Shown here piece by piece: positions 1 through 8,744 of a stretch of 64,000 bases of DNA (positions are counted from its first letter, which is position 1; every line of letters begins with the position of its first letter). The translations under genes were made by a program, and so were the position numbers. The notes below the pieces were generated by a model, which saw only the letters and a list, made by a program, of their open reading frames with translations, ran no database searches and was not told the DNA's origin. Source of the DNA: Megalonaias nervosa (lineage: Eukaryota; Mollusca; Bivalvia; Unionida; Unionidae); NCBI GenBank assembly GCA_016617855.1, contig JAECUM010009467.1, positions 1 to 64,000 of the forward strand, read 5' to 3'.

Positions 1-4
1 TATA

Positions 5-207
5 ATGATTGAAGCAAAGAATAAGTATAAGTGGCTCATCATTAATTGTTCAGTTCCTTGTAACAGGGCTTGCGTAAATGAATTCTGTGGATGTCACATG
101 AAAGCGTTCGTAGGAGGAGTCTAGGACCAGAACCGTGCTTGAAGTGTGATGTTGGGGTCAGAGGAGAAACGCAGTTGTGTGTGCAATGTGGTGGTAAAAA
201 ATACTGA
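5..207 (+). pseudogene. Cys-rich zinc-binding small viral protein, frameshifted
   Basis: An ATG at 5 opens a frame with a Cys cluster (CNRAC, then FCGCH) that ends at a stop near 115. A second frame over about 110-207 continues with CLKC and LCVQCGG and ends at the TGA at 205-207. The spacing of Cys pairs looks like one or two zinc ribbons/knuckles. Both halves lie in the order expected of a single small protein, so a frameshift near 100-115 is inferred. Similar Cys-rich small proteins are found beside DJR-capsid elements in invertebrate genomes (family recollection only). The function is unknown. Confidence 0.5.
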
Positions 208-344
208 GAGCTGAAACAATATTATGATAAAAGAAATAATACCGATTGAGTCCAGTTTCCTATAAAAAAAACGCCGAAGACTCTCTCGCCAGATTTTCAC
301 GCCAACAACAAAATAATGTAGACAAATAATATTGTTATATAAAT

Positions 345-857
345 TGAGCAAAATGAATTTGTGAAACATCCTATCATTAAAAATTATGAGGTATCTCGTG
401 ATGGTGTAATCTGCACTGTCGACTAAACAAACAGTCGGTTCTGTCATAAATACTGGTTATCTCAGATTTAGTGCTGGGGGAAATAAAATATATCTTTATC
501 ATAGGTTTATCTACGAATGTTTTCATGGATTGATCAAATACGGACTTGTGATCGATCATATTGATTCAGACCAGAAAAATAATTCTTTACGTAATTTACA
601 GGCTATTACACAAAGTCGGAATTATTCACGTGGAGGTACTGGTAAGCGCAAAAAAAAAAAAATGCAAGGATAGATATTAAATCCGTGAATGTGGAGACAG
701 GCGAAGATAAAAATTACGATCGATGAATGCTGCTGGCAGATATTTTGATATTTGCACTCGTTCGGTACAACGTGTCGCGGATAAAATATACAAATCGGCT
801 TATTCAAGTAAATTTAACAAAAAAAATAACATATTAGTATCTCCCTATTGTACCAGA
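345..857 (+). pseudogene. NUMOD4-HNH-NUMOD1 homing-type endonuclease, frameshifted
   Basis: Four open segments in successive frames follow the order of an HNH endonuclease. First, YEVSRDGVICTV (about 384-420) resembles the NUMOD4 start and stops at 424-426. Second, a segment from about 421 to 673 contains LYHRFIYECFHG, VIDHIDSDQKNNSL and NLQAITQSRN, the HNH_3 signature (His, HID, N-N, NL). Third, a segment with SVNVETGEDKNY ends at the TGA at 724-726. Fourth, MNAAGRYFDICTRSVQRV (about 725-780) resembles a NUMOD1/IENR1 helix-turn-helix, and this frame ends near 857. The second break lies at an A-run at 650-662, a likely slippage site or sequencing error. Such enzymes are common in large DNA viruses and related elements. 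Three breaks make this copy non-functional unless the sequence contains errors. Confidence 0.75.
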
Positions 858-1084
858 TGATGGAGGAAGCAAACAATTTCTCTGGTAGAGTAATTAAGCA
901 GTTGTCCCGCCTGGAAGTGAGTAATATTAGAAATCCAGGTAAGTTATTTTTAGTTCTTACCTGTAAGACAGGTAACATAGTTGTATACAGGCCTACATGT
1001 ACTTTAACTTCGGGAATGACATCTTGTGCAGAAAATGTATATGCGATTATCGAATGCAGATATTTTATACAGTATATTTTATGA
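848..1084 (+). CDS. Small hypothetical ORF (78 aa), possibly not a gene
   Basis: An open frame begins within the end of the HNH remnant. It contains RNPGKLFLVLT and YRPTCTLTSGM, and this stretch is repeated in degraded form at 1228-1319. No domain is recognised. The duplication suggests it derives from a viral gene, but length and context do not prove expression. A longer antisense frame covers the same bases. Confidence 0.2.
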   Translation: MYQMMEEANNFSGRVIKQLSRLEVSNIRNPGKLFLVLTCKTGNIVVYRPTCTLTSGMTSCAENVYAIIECRYFIQYIL

Positions 1085-1319
1085 AGTGTGTTTGGAAATT
1101 GAAATAAATCCACCCTACAGTTTACAATAATTGTAATTTTATTCAGTATAACTGATCGCACATGTAAGTTGCCTGCTTATCCAATATAGGCAACCTCAGT
1201 ATAAATCACGCACCGCTAGCGTGTGTACAAATCCAGGTAAGTTATTTTTAGATCTTCCAGTTGAACAGGTATACAGACCTACATGTACTTAACCTCTCGA
1301 ATGACATCAGGTAGAAATG
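926..1319 (+). repeat. Imperfect direct duplication, about 300 bp apart
   Basis: The stretch about 926-1042 recurs at about 1228-1319. Both start with aatccaggtaagttattttt and share acctacatgtact and gaatgacatc. The second copy has short deletions and keeps a different reading frame. This is a small segmental duplication within the left part of the viral element. Confidence 0.6.
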
Positions 1320-1721
1320 TATATAATAAAAAATATTTATTTTTATTCAGATTCAGAAAATATTTTTATTTTAAACAAATATTTATTATATAATGAATTC
1401 CAAATAATTAAAAAATTAAATTATGAGGATATAGAATTATCAGAACAATTGGACCCTGAACAAATTATAAATGATTTTGAAGTTCTACAGGAACGGAAAT
1501 ATGATGGGAGATATACACTATCAGCTGAGTATATATTCATTAAGTTACTCCAACAAGCAATAAAACAATCTCTACTTTATGTCGATGATAAGGATATTCA
1601 AAAATTTGTTACACTCGCAAACGCGATTAAGAAAGTTAGATCAGTTATCACGAGAATACGAAACAAAAAAGGTTATGAATTCACGTGTGAGACAGCTGAA
1701 GAAATTTATGTACGATTGTAA
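1317..1721 (+). CDS. Hypothetical protein (134 aa) of the viral element
   Basis: An uninterrupted frame begins MYIIKNIYFYSDSENIF, followed by an acidic and then basic helical region (SEQLDPEQIINDF, SRVITRI-like basic stretch near residues 110-120). No family is recognised. Its first 16 or so codons resemble the low-complexity repeats at 2460-2790, which read NIYSDSDSD-like in one frame, so the repeat may have grown from a duplicated 5' end of this gene. The AT-rich codon use matches the other genes of the element. It could be a small accessory protein. Confidence 0.45.
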   Translation: MYIIKNIYFYSDSENIFILNKYLLYNEFQIIKKLNYEDIELSEQLDPEQIINDFEVLQERKYDGRYTLSAEYIFIKLLQQAIKQSLLYVDDKDIQKFVTLANAIKKVRSVITRIRNKKGYEFTCETAEEIYVRL

Positions 1722-2460
1722 ACTCAGTGACAAGGTCGCTACTGACGAGGTCACTGAGCGTGAAAGCGCTGTCACCAGTGACTGTGGTAGCGAATAGATA
1801 TATACTTAAATTTACCTGTGTATTTGTAAGAGGTCCGGTAGTTAGTCGTGGGGTTAAGGCGTTCGCATACGGATCCACTAGTGAAAACTCTTCACATGTT
1901 CGGGTCTCGAAAAATGCGCTATACATATTGTCTTGCATTCGGCGACAAATGCTATTATAATTCGGGGGGGGGGGGGCGCCTGCGGGCAGTTGATGACGAG
2001 ATATACTAACGTACGGGTGATTGTAAGATTGTAAAAAAAACAACTAATTCCAGACGTAACTCGCCTGGCACTCCCGAACCTCAAAACATCAGGGGTTTAC
2101 TTAGGGGATGTTTTTATTACCCCTATCGCGCTTAGCGATTCAACAATTACAATGAGAAAGAAAAATATAACAATTACCCAAAAAGATATATATATATATA
2201 TATAAAATTATATATATCAAATTACGAAATCTGGACGATAATTATAATTTTTAGTACCATTTACTCCATCAAAATTAGAAAATCAGTCCGAAAACAATAA
2301 AAAATAGTTTTCATTACGACAATATTTCTTGTAGTTGTTGGTCAGTAAAAAGTAATATTTTATTGTTTCTGCGTAATTTTATCACCAAAAATATAATTTT
2401 GACCACCATTTCCCCCATCGATGTTCAGAGTTTAGTCTTATTTTCAGCACAAAATAAAAT
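1722..2460. other. Gene-free stretch in viral element
   Basis: No convincing gene. It holds short inverted motifs of gtcactgag/ctcagtgac type near 1720-1780, a G-run of about 10 at 1965-1975, and a TA microsatellite at 2185-2204. Short frames here have no recognisable features. Confidence 0.4.
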
Positions 2461-2790
2461 TTCATTATAATATTTATTCTGATTCAGATTCAGATTATAA
2501 TATTTATTCTGACACAGATTCAGATTCTGATAATAATATTTATTATGATAATATTTATTTTGATTCTGATAATAATATAATATTTATTTGGACACAGATT
2601 CTGATTATAATATTTATTTTTATTCCGATTCTGATTCAGATTCACATCATATTTATTATTTTTATTTTTTATTCTGATTCTGATTCACATTATAATATTT
2701 ATTCTGATAATAATATTTATACTGATTCATGATTATAATATTTATTCCGATTCCGATTCTGATTATAATATTTATTCAGATTCAGATTTG
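2460..2790. repeat. Degenerate low-complexity array (tatttattctgattcagat)
   Basis: An irregular array mixes two words, aatatttattctgat and gattcagattcagat, with drifting spacing. In one plus frame it reads as Asp/Ser-rich NIYSDSDSD-like peptide for part of its length. On the minus strand it reads SESE followed by stops. It lies just 3' of the 52-aa minus-strand gene at 2772-2930 and overlaps its last codons. It probably arose by replication slippage. Confidence 0.6.
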
Positions 2791-2930
2791 TTTTTCATTA
2801 ATTGAGAATTTTCTACTATATCGATTACATCATCGATAATCTTACTACGAAGTTTGTTTAGACAATAATAACACACCATCAATTGTTGTGCATGGGTTAG
2901 TTTTTCTATCTCTGCAATTATTCCATTCAT
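2772..2930 (-). CDS. Small helical protein (52 aa), unknown
   Basis: ATG at 2928-2930 and TAA at 2772-2774. The peptide starts MNGIIAEIEKLTHAQQLM, contains CYYCLNKLRSKIIDDVIDI, and ends in KSESE, where the frame enters the low-complexity array. It looks like a short amphipathic-helix protein. It lies downstream of the spike-like gene on the same strand. No family is recognised. Confidence 0.4.
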   Translation of the reverse strand: MNGIIAEIEKLTHAQQLMVCYYCLNKLRSKIIDDVIDIVENSQLMKNKSESE

Positions 2931-2998
2931 TATATTTATTTTTGTAATTTAATTTGAGAAGAGATTAGTCACGAACGCGAAGATCTTACGATGATGCT

Positions 2999-3340
2999 CT
3001 ATGAGCTTACATACAAACTTATTGCCAAAACTTCTTGTCGTAGGTCAAGTATGTGTCCAGCCTGGTCAGTAAGTCTAAAATGTATCCGTGACAACAGCGG
3101 ATTATGACATCGCAGATAAACGGGATTAACGGGTACTGACACAATTAAAAGCCCAGGAGGTACTTCAGGGGTAAATGAAAATAAGATATATCCCTGTTGT
3201 GCTTGTTTGGATTTTTCAGTATCTACTTGATAGCTTCCATCAATAGCATCACACACCAAATTGACTGCGATCGTTGATGTGATCGCGACAACATCTGGTC
3301 ATACATGCCGACCTCCACCGTATGAAGCATTGTCGTGCTT
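2999..3340 (-). pseudogene. Spike/penton-like virion protein, C-terminal part
   Basis: The frame reads VCDAIDGSYQVD, FTPEVPPGLLIVSVPVNPVY and FRLTDQAGHILDLRQE, ending in a beta strand at 2999. This C-terminal signature (a PPG.KIVE-like strand followed by LTDQ.G...D.R.E) is typical of a structural protein found beside the DJR capsid in invertebrate virus-like elements. In-frame sequence continues upstream to about 3340 but with a stop at about 3306-3308. The N-terminal part lies at 3965-4459, separated by unrelated coding-like sequence. The role (penton, spike or fibre base) is inferred from family and position. Confidence 0.6.
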
Positions 3341-3373
3341 GAGAATAATTGCCGGAGGTGTTATTTTTCTCCA

Positions 3374-3965
3374 CGCGTCTACGATTTTGTAAAGTATTCA
3401 TCGATGATACCATTAATTGATTTTTTCAGTTCATCGTCGTTAAATCCTGGTATTATAAATGTTGGAAATTCTGCTTTAGTTATTTTAGTGGTCGAAAAAT
3501 AATTGTTCAACATTTGTTTTAACTGAACCAATAGGAAAAACATTAAAAAGCCCGCGTTTATCACCGAATTCTTTAACAATTTTATGAACATATTTAAGGT
3601 CTAATGCAATCTGGTTTAGATGTATCGTTTCAATTATTTGTTGCTTTACATCCTCGTTGTTATATTGTGCAAGGCTGAAAAAAAATTTCGTAGTTTGCTG
3701 CTTGCTTGTTGATGTTCAACATTAATCGGGTCGGAAAGCGAGTTAATGTATTTTTCATCAATGAAAATTTATTTTTTTATCATTGTCCCAAGAAAATAAT
3801 TCTCTGGGTAGACCAGGAAGCTGCTCTAAAGTATCAGACGCAAAGAAATATTCCCAGCCACGATATGTCCATGGCGCTATCTTTCTTCGATATTCTGGAT
3901 ACTTTAAAAATATTTTCTTGTCTGTGATAAAATCAGATCGTTTAGGTTCTGGTGGTCCTTGATAA
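3374..3965 (-). pseudogene. Frameshifted coding segment lodged inside the spike-like gene
   Basis: On the minus strand, open segments in different frames abut: PPEPKRSDFITDKKIF to FSWDNDKK (about 3960-3780), a segment containing SLSDPINVEHQQASSKLR (about 3770-3660), one containing LDLKYVHKIVKEFGDKRG (about 3660-3500), and one containing AEFPTFIIPGFNDDELKK (about 3500-3379). Together they suggest one protein of about 190 residues with three frameshifts. The parts around it, before 3965 and after 3340, belong to one other family, so this looks like an insertion or a recombined gene. No family is recognised. Confidence 0.45.
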
Positions 3966-4459
3966 ACAGGTGCTACCTCTGGACATCCTATTACAGTTCT
4001 GATCGATGATTGATATATATCTACGGCGTAGTCGGGTGTTGATATTTCTATCGCAGCTGATAATGTTGGCTCGTGAACCGTAATAGCGATTTTAGATTCT
4101 TTTCCTGTGATAGATTTGATTCTGAGTTGGAATTCATCATTGATCTGTTCGATTTGATAACTGCACGTAGGAATGCCAACAACTTGCCAATCTGGGGTTC
4201 CATCGGGGTTATTTCTATAAGAAAATACTAGCGAATTATTTGCGGGTAACCCACCGAATGACTTTGATCTAATATTTGGCCAGCTGTGATATACTCGCAA
4301 TTGTGCTAATGTTATTTCTTTGGCTGGAATTGCTGTTGGAAAGATAATGTTGAATTCAGGATTAGATGAGCTCGTTGATATCATCGTGGTTGTTGGTAGT
4401 GTTGTATTAGCGACGATTTGTTGGATGAGTTCTTGTGATGTCATCGTTGATGACATCAT
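3965..4459 (-). pseudogene. Spike/penton-like virion protein, N-terminal part
   Basis: ATG at 4457-4459. After a Ser/Thr-rich start the frame reads IPAKEITLAQLRVYHSWPNI, NSLVFSYRNNPDG and CSYQIEQINDEFQ, then SSIRTVIGCPEVAPVY. This order matches the N-terminal half of the protein whose C-terminal half lies at 2999-3340. Past about 3965 the frame stays open to 3758 but enters unrelated sequence. Together these facts indicate a structural gene split by about 600 bp. Confidence 0.6.
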
Positions 4460-4495
4460 TATTATTTACTCCCTGATTTAAAATCATGATTTAAA

Positions 4496-4895
4496 TTAAG
4501 GTGACTCTGTCCTTATTTCCGACAAGGGGGGTTGGTTTCCAGTTGCCAAACCAGAGGTGTCTTGGTAAACCTTAATCATTTCTGCGAATTCTTGATCTGA
4601 TATTATTCCATCATTGCGCCCTGATGATATCAGTGATGATAATTTAGCATGCGCGTGTGATGATACTGATAGCAATATTGTATATTCGTGTAATTTATCA
4701 GCCGCACATGTAGGTATCTTTTTTGCAAATATATTAATAATACCAGCAACACCGGTTATCACTGCAACACCAATTCCTATTACTGGTGCTATAATGTATG
4801 TGGCTGATAATGATCCGATTGTAGTTGCTGTTCCAGGGACTATGGCAGATGCAGAATATACAATTATATCAGTAACAACGATACGTCTATAGTAA
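4496..4895 (-). CDS. Small membrane protein of viral element, start uncertain
   Basis: The minus frame is open from a stop near 4910 to 4496. It reads through two hydrophobic stretches (IIVYSASAIVPGTATTIGSL, and IIAPVIGIGVAVITGVAGII), then KKIPTCAADKLHEY and a polar tail. There is no in-frame ATG upstream; an A-run of 11 lies at the expected N-terminus, and GTG at 4760-4762 is an internal candidate. A frameshift at the homopolymer or an upstream initiation is possible. The layout suggests a double-membrane-spanning small virion or accessory protein. It lies 37 bp upstream of the spike-like gene. Confidence 0.4.
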
Positions 4896-5085
4896 TTTTT
4901 TTTTTTACTGTGTACTCATCAATGATATTTTTCTGTTGGGTTTGTAACAAACACACTTGCTCGTATCTGTATTTGTTTACAAAATTTATATCTGACGTTT
5001 GTGAAATCATATACTCTAAAGTATTAAGTAATCAATTGAGATGTTTCAGCGACAAATTCCAGACACCACCAGTAAGACGCTGCGG

Positions 5086-5346
5086 TTAATTTTTATCAGA
5101 TGGTTCCAGTATAAACGTTTCTTCGACCACCTGATTTAACACAATAGACACGGTTCCAGAAAAATTATCGGTTGAATGACGCCATGGAAATGCGGTAAAT
5201 ATCCTAAATTTTGCAGAGCTCAACACGGACAGCCTATACACACCAGTGACTTCCGCGGTATGTTTGATAGTGTTATTTTGCTGTGGCCATGTTGATGATC
5301 CTGATGATACTGTGTATACCACGCTGATGATCTGCTTGTGAGGCAT
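5086..5346 (-). CDS. Hypothetical protein (86 aa), beta-rich
   Basis: Intact frame starting MPHKQIISVVYTVSSGSS and ending FILEPSDKN. Strand-like alternation (GVYRLSVLSSAKFRIF, GTVSIVLNQVVEE) suggests a small beta-sandwich. No family is recognised. It lies between the fibre-like gene and the membrane protein on the same strand, so a virion accessory role is plausible but unproven. Confidence 0.45.
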   Translation of the reverse strand: MPHKQIISVVYTVSSGSSTWPQQNNTIKHTAEVTGVYRLSVLSSAKFRIFTAFPWRHSTDNFSGTVSIVLNQVVEETFILEPSDKN

Positions 5347-5479
5347 TTTAATCAGATTAGTTTTCTTTAACGATATGATAACATCTTCTAGTTTTGTGTT
5401 AATTTCAGAGTTTTACGTAAAAAAGAACAATGGATTTCCCAAAAAAATCATCTGCGATTCTATTAAGTTTTTGAAAATT

Positions 5480-5992
5480 TCAACGAGTATTTAAAAACAT
5501 ATTTGCGTGAACGTCATATTCAGATCGCAGTGTGGTTAATTTGTCATCGATTATAGTATCTTTATCATCTATATATCTCATTGTTGCGGCATCTTCATCA
5601 CTTGTTGGTTCTCTTAAAACAACGATTTTATTTCCATTCATGTTGAGTTCACCTGTCTTTGTATCACAGGTGAATAGTAAGCGATCAGCAACACTTTTTG
5701 TAATTTCATTTCTGATAGTTGCGATTGATACGTTTGAGGCCCTGATTCTACCGCCGTCAGTAAATACTGGAATATTATCCGTGGTAGCACCGAGAACTCT
5801 AAGAATTATGTCGATCCACTTACTATTACTCGTCTTTAAAACACCGTATTTATCCTGAAAAATAATAACTTCATCCCGGTCAACTCCAGAGAGGTTCATC
5901 ATATCAGCAAGATCATCTCTAGTAACATACTTCGATAAATCAATATCATCTTTTTTTCTTGTCTTTGATAGAGGATCTTCCATCAATATCAA
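5480..5992 (-). CDS. Fibre/stalk-like protein (170 aa)
   Basis: Intact frame. The N-terminal part is charged (KTRKKDDIDLSKYVTRDDL). The C-terminal half contains LNMNGNKIVVLREPTSDEDA followed by ATMRYIDDKDT. This LDMNG.KI..L..PTS..DA..K.YVD pattern is the classic repeat of phage and virus fibre shafts, associated with trimeric stalks. Only one copy is present. Near the N-terminus, GVDRDEVIIFQDKYGVL may be an attachment segment. It sits just downstream of the protease gene. Attachment fibre is the best guess; unlike its neighbours it has no frameshift. Confidence 0.65.
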   Translation of the reverse strand: MILMEDPLSKTRKKDDIDLSKYVTRDDLADMMNLSGVDRDEVIIFQDKYGVLKTSNSKWIDIILRVLGATTDNIPVFTDGGRIRASNVSIATIRNEITKSVADRLLFTCDTKTGELNMNGNKIVVLREPTSDEDAATMRYIDDKDTIIDDKLTTLRSEYDVHANMFLNTR

Positions 5993-6003
5993 CCATTATA
6001 TGA

Positions 6004-6410
6004 TTAGTGATTATTTAAAACAGAACTCGGGTATGTATGTACATCTTTATGAGGTGCATCGGAAGATTTTGAAATAGCGTCGAGTACAGCGAGTACTTCA
6101 CGGCAGCATATTGGCCGGTCAGTTATTGTCTGTTTTGTTAATTTTGAATACAATACGGGAGTTTGCACTCCGCTGACATATTTTAAAAATTCTTTCGGTG
6201 GTGCCAGTCCATACGAATCGAAATAAACAATTCCAGGTGGATCAATCGCGTATACAACCGAATGAGTACCTGGACAGAACTTCTATCAAGATTAATGACT
6301 CTGGTCTCAACATGATTTGGTTGTTTTGGTAATTGATCACGTATAAAAACACCTCTGAAGTTTTTGATATTTAATCGCTCAGCAGTATCAAGTAAATCAA
6401 AATTGGACAT
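6004..6410 (-). pseudogene. Adenain-type (C5) cysteine protease, one frameshift
   Basis: ATG at 6408-6410 begins MSNFDLLDTAERLNIKNF, followed by FRGVFIRDQLP and VINLDRSS, the usual adenain N-terminus. The frame then shifts near 6270-6290. The next frame reads GTHSVVYAIDPPGIVYFDSY and ends at the TAA at 6004-6006, with the Cys region RPICCREVLAVL. GTH supplies the catalytic His, YFDS the acidic residue, and the CC pair the region of the catalytic Cys. Canonical enzymes have W after the His and G after the Cys, and both differ here. Adenain matures capsid proteins, and its place next to the pX-like and capsid genes fits Maverick/adintovirus gene order. The frameshift predicts an inactive copy. 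Confidence 0.75.
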
Positions 6411-6483
6411 GGGAAGAATCAACGATGTGTCCCGAGAAGTCTTAGACCTTTTCCGTACCATGAACGAGGGGTTCCTGGCAGTC

Positions 6484-6888
6484 TTAGACCTTTCCATTTT
6501 TTTTGAAAGATTTTATTCCTTGTCCTGTTGCTTTCTTTAATGCCACCCCTGCTGCAGTTCCAACAGCACCAAGTGCAGCTGCCTTTGCAACAGCTGGAGC
6601 TGCAGCGGCTAACAACGCTGATATAGCTACGAGAAGTAAAAATATACCACCCGTCTTGGCAATGTCGCTAATGGCACCCGCAGACAAATCAAGTCGTACG
6701 CCGGTCTTTGATAGTTTGGCGTCATTGAAGTGCCTGAGTTGACGTTCAGTCAGTGATAGTTTAGTTGGACCACCTGAGATGTGTCCTCGTTTCAGTGATA
6801 TTTTTATTCCCGAATGTTTTCTTGACGCCGATTGTAATTTTTTAATCTGACCAGGAGTCACACTGACACTAACATGATGATATGACAT
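6484..6888 (-). CDS. pX-like capsid-core protein (134 aa)
   Basis: Intact frame. The N-terminal half holds two related motifs: VSVTPGQIKKLQSASRKHSG at residues 6-25 and LSLTERQLRHFNDAKLSKTG at about 43-62, each followed by a short beta strand. The second half is a long Ala-rich hydrophobic segment (FLLLVAISALLAAAAPAV) and a basic tail. A duplicated T.QI/L.K module plus a hydrophobic or glycine-rich segment is characteristic of a small protein found between capsid and protease in adintovirus-like elements; it has been compared with adenovirus pX and other membrane-active minor proteins. Its start lies 23 bp downstream of the capsid gene stop. Confidence 0.6.
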   Translation of the reverse strand: MSYHHVSVSVTPGQIKKLQSASRKHSGIKISLKRGHISGGPTKLSLTERQLRHFNDAKLSKTGVRLDLSAGAISDIAKTGGIFLLLVAISALLAAAAPAVAKAAALGAVGTAAGVALKKATGQGIKSFKKNGKV

Positions 6889-6910
6889 TATAATATCATG
6901 AGTAATTTAA

Positions 6911-8288
6911 TTACACGTTTTCTACTGGGGCATCAATGACTCTCATTCGTCCACCAACACCTTCAAGCAACATTGTTTTATCTGAGAGTATAACAGCGAT
7001 TGCTCTGTAATCGGCAATAGCTCCTCTTGCCACACGAGCTCGAAAATGTATATCAACGACAGATTATCTAGCTAAATCCAAATGTTCCAGTGAGAAATAA
7101 TAGATCGGATACAGCGTTGTAAAATCTAATTGTGATATTTGTAGACCAGAATCAATATTTTGATCACGTCCCATGAATGTCATCAAACGATGATATACGT
7201 GCTACATGATTAATTTCAAAATTTAATAATATATCCTCAGCTGGTTCTTGATGTCCATTTATCCTCAGTGAAACTTCAGTAACACCAAGTTTGTCAAATA
7301 TCATTGTACTTCGTGTCTGTGAGTTTACTCGTGCAGCATCTTGGAAAGCAACAAATATAAATCGCGGCGCAGAAACACGCTGCTGTGATGCTATCTGCCA
7401 TGTGAATAAACCATTAATGTTACTTTCAACACTATCTGTGGTCATCGTCAACCATGATAATGTTGATTTACCACCCGAATCCATAAAAGAGAGTAGCCGT
7501 TGTTCTTCAGTGAGTGATGGAGTCATTGTTGGCATCCACAATGAAAGTTTTGTCAATATTACTTTACCAGCATCACCGACGGTGCGCCAGATTGCGTCAT
7601 CGTCGGTAGCCTTTCGTACGAGTACAACTGTATGCTTGGCTCCGAAAATAACCTTTCTGACATTTCTGCAAAATCCAAAGATATGTGACAGTGGAATTGC
7701 ACATGACAATCTTCAACTTCCATCTTTCAGCGTTGATTGACGTGATGTGAATCCTAGGTTGAATTCTAGATTAGCACCATGAACCACCGGCCACACATCA
7801 GCGTCGTTGTTATCGGCAAAGTTTCTTGGTCTTCTTACATTATACGGTCTGTTGTCAGGGTGGTCAGAAGTATCCTTCACAAACATCATTGACTGACCAG
7901 CTGATCTTGAATAATCGTCGCTGTATCTTGCAAGGCCAAGTATCGTCGTAGCAACGTCGACGTCTTTCTGAATCGATTCAATATTTCTTCCGTCAATCAT
8001 GTATATGGCGCTGTCGAACAGCGCCATATTGCCATTATTAACAAAACCAACTCTAACATCAGCTCCATATTCAGTATCATCTGTTCTTAAAATTTCACCT
8101 TCTGCTTCAATAAATGCTTCAGCGGGTAAGAAATATCTACTTGCATCCAAAATTTTCAACTCAATTCGCCCACGCTGATTTGACTGTCGTGCGTCATAAA
8201 AATAATACTTATAATCACGTATCGATTCATCTTTGAGAATTGGTGCGGCCATGTCGAACATTTCATTATATTTGTTATCGTCTAACAC
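6911..8288 (-). pseudogene. Double-jelly-roll major capsid protein, broken
   Basis: ATG at 8286-8288. The N-terminal part reads IRDYKYYFYDARQSNQRGRI, YFLPAEAFIEAEGEIL and VGFVNNGNMALFDSAIYMI, the first jelly roll. A frameshift near 7710-7716 is followed by the strong signature IPLSHIFGF and VRKVIFGAKHTVVLVRK, then DDDAIWR. A second frameshift near 7165 and an in-frame stop at 7064-7066 break the C-terminal part, which ends at a TAA at 6911-6913 after RAIAVILSDKTMLLEG. Total length of about 455 codons fits DJR capsid proteins of Maverick/adintovirus-like elements (Pfam 'double jelly roll-like' family). The breaks predict loss of function. Capsid identity is well supported; lineage assignment is less certain. 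Confidence 0.8.
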
Positions 8289-8369
8289 GAAGACCGCTTC
8301 CTGCTATCAGACTAGCAGTTATATTTTTTCTTTTTCTGATAGGGGTACACAAGCCAACTCTGCTAGCTT

Positions 8370-8711
8370 TTAATACGCAGCTTGATGTATTATTTTACTA
8401 ACATTTGCAGGTATAACTTCTGTGCTGGTTAATTTTACTGGCTGCGGTTTTTGTCGTATTAATCGTGCTAGTCTGTCCTTGATTGCCGAGAATGCTTTAG
8501 CGGCAACATCACCAATACCTTTATCACGAACAACATCAATAGCTTTCATTCCCAGTTGCTTTGCGATCGGTATTGCTTTTGGAGTTATCCTTCTGAATAG
8601 ACCCTGAACAACATCACCGAGTCCATCTCCGTAGAACGCTTTATATGTAGGTAATCTCGAATTTATCACCCTGACCATGATCGGTCCACGATGAGAATTA
8701 TGTATGATCAT
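8370..8711 (-). CDS. Small basic GDGLGD-type minor virion protein (113 aa)
   Basis: Intact frame just upstream of the capsid gene (81 bp gap). Near residue 28 it has FYGDGLGDVVQGLFRR, then alternating basic and hydrophobic helices (PKAIPIAKQLGMKAIDVVRD, AAKAFSAIKDRLARLIR) and a polar tail. A GxGLGxxxxxLFR motif followed by amphipathic helices resembles the membrane-active or core minor proteins encoded beside the capsid in adintovirus-like elements. The exact role is inferred from context. Confidence 0.5.
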   Translation of the reverse strand: MIIHNSHRGPIMVRVINSRLPTYKAFYGDGLGDVVQGLFRRITPKAIPIAKQLGMKAIDVVRDKGIGDVAAKAFSAIKDRLARLIRQKPQPVKLTSTEVIPANVSKIIHQAAY

Positions 8712-8744
8712 CTTATTTTCTTGTCACTGATTAATTGTATACCC

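Noticed and set aside
4614..4892. 92-codon plus-strand frame
   Set aside because: Antisense to the small membrane protein; no recognisable features.
7291..7740. 149-codon plus-strand frame
   Set aside because: Antisense to the capsid gene, which has clear family motifs on the minus strand.
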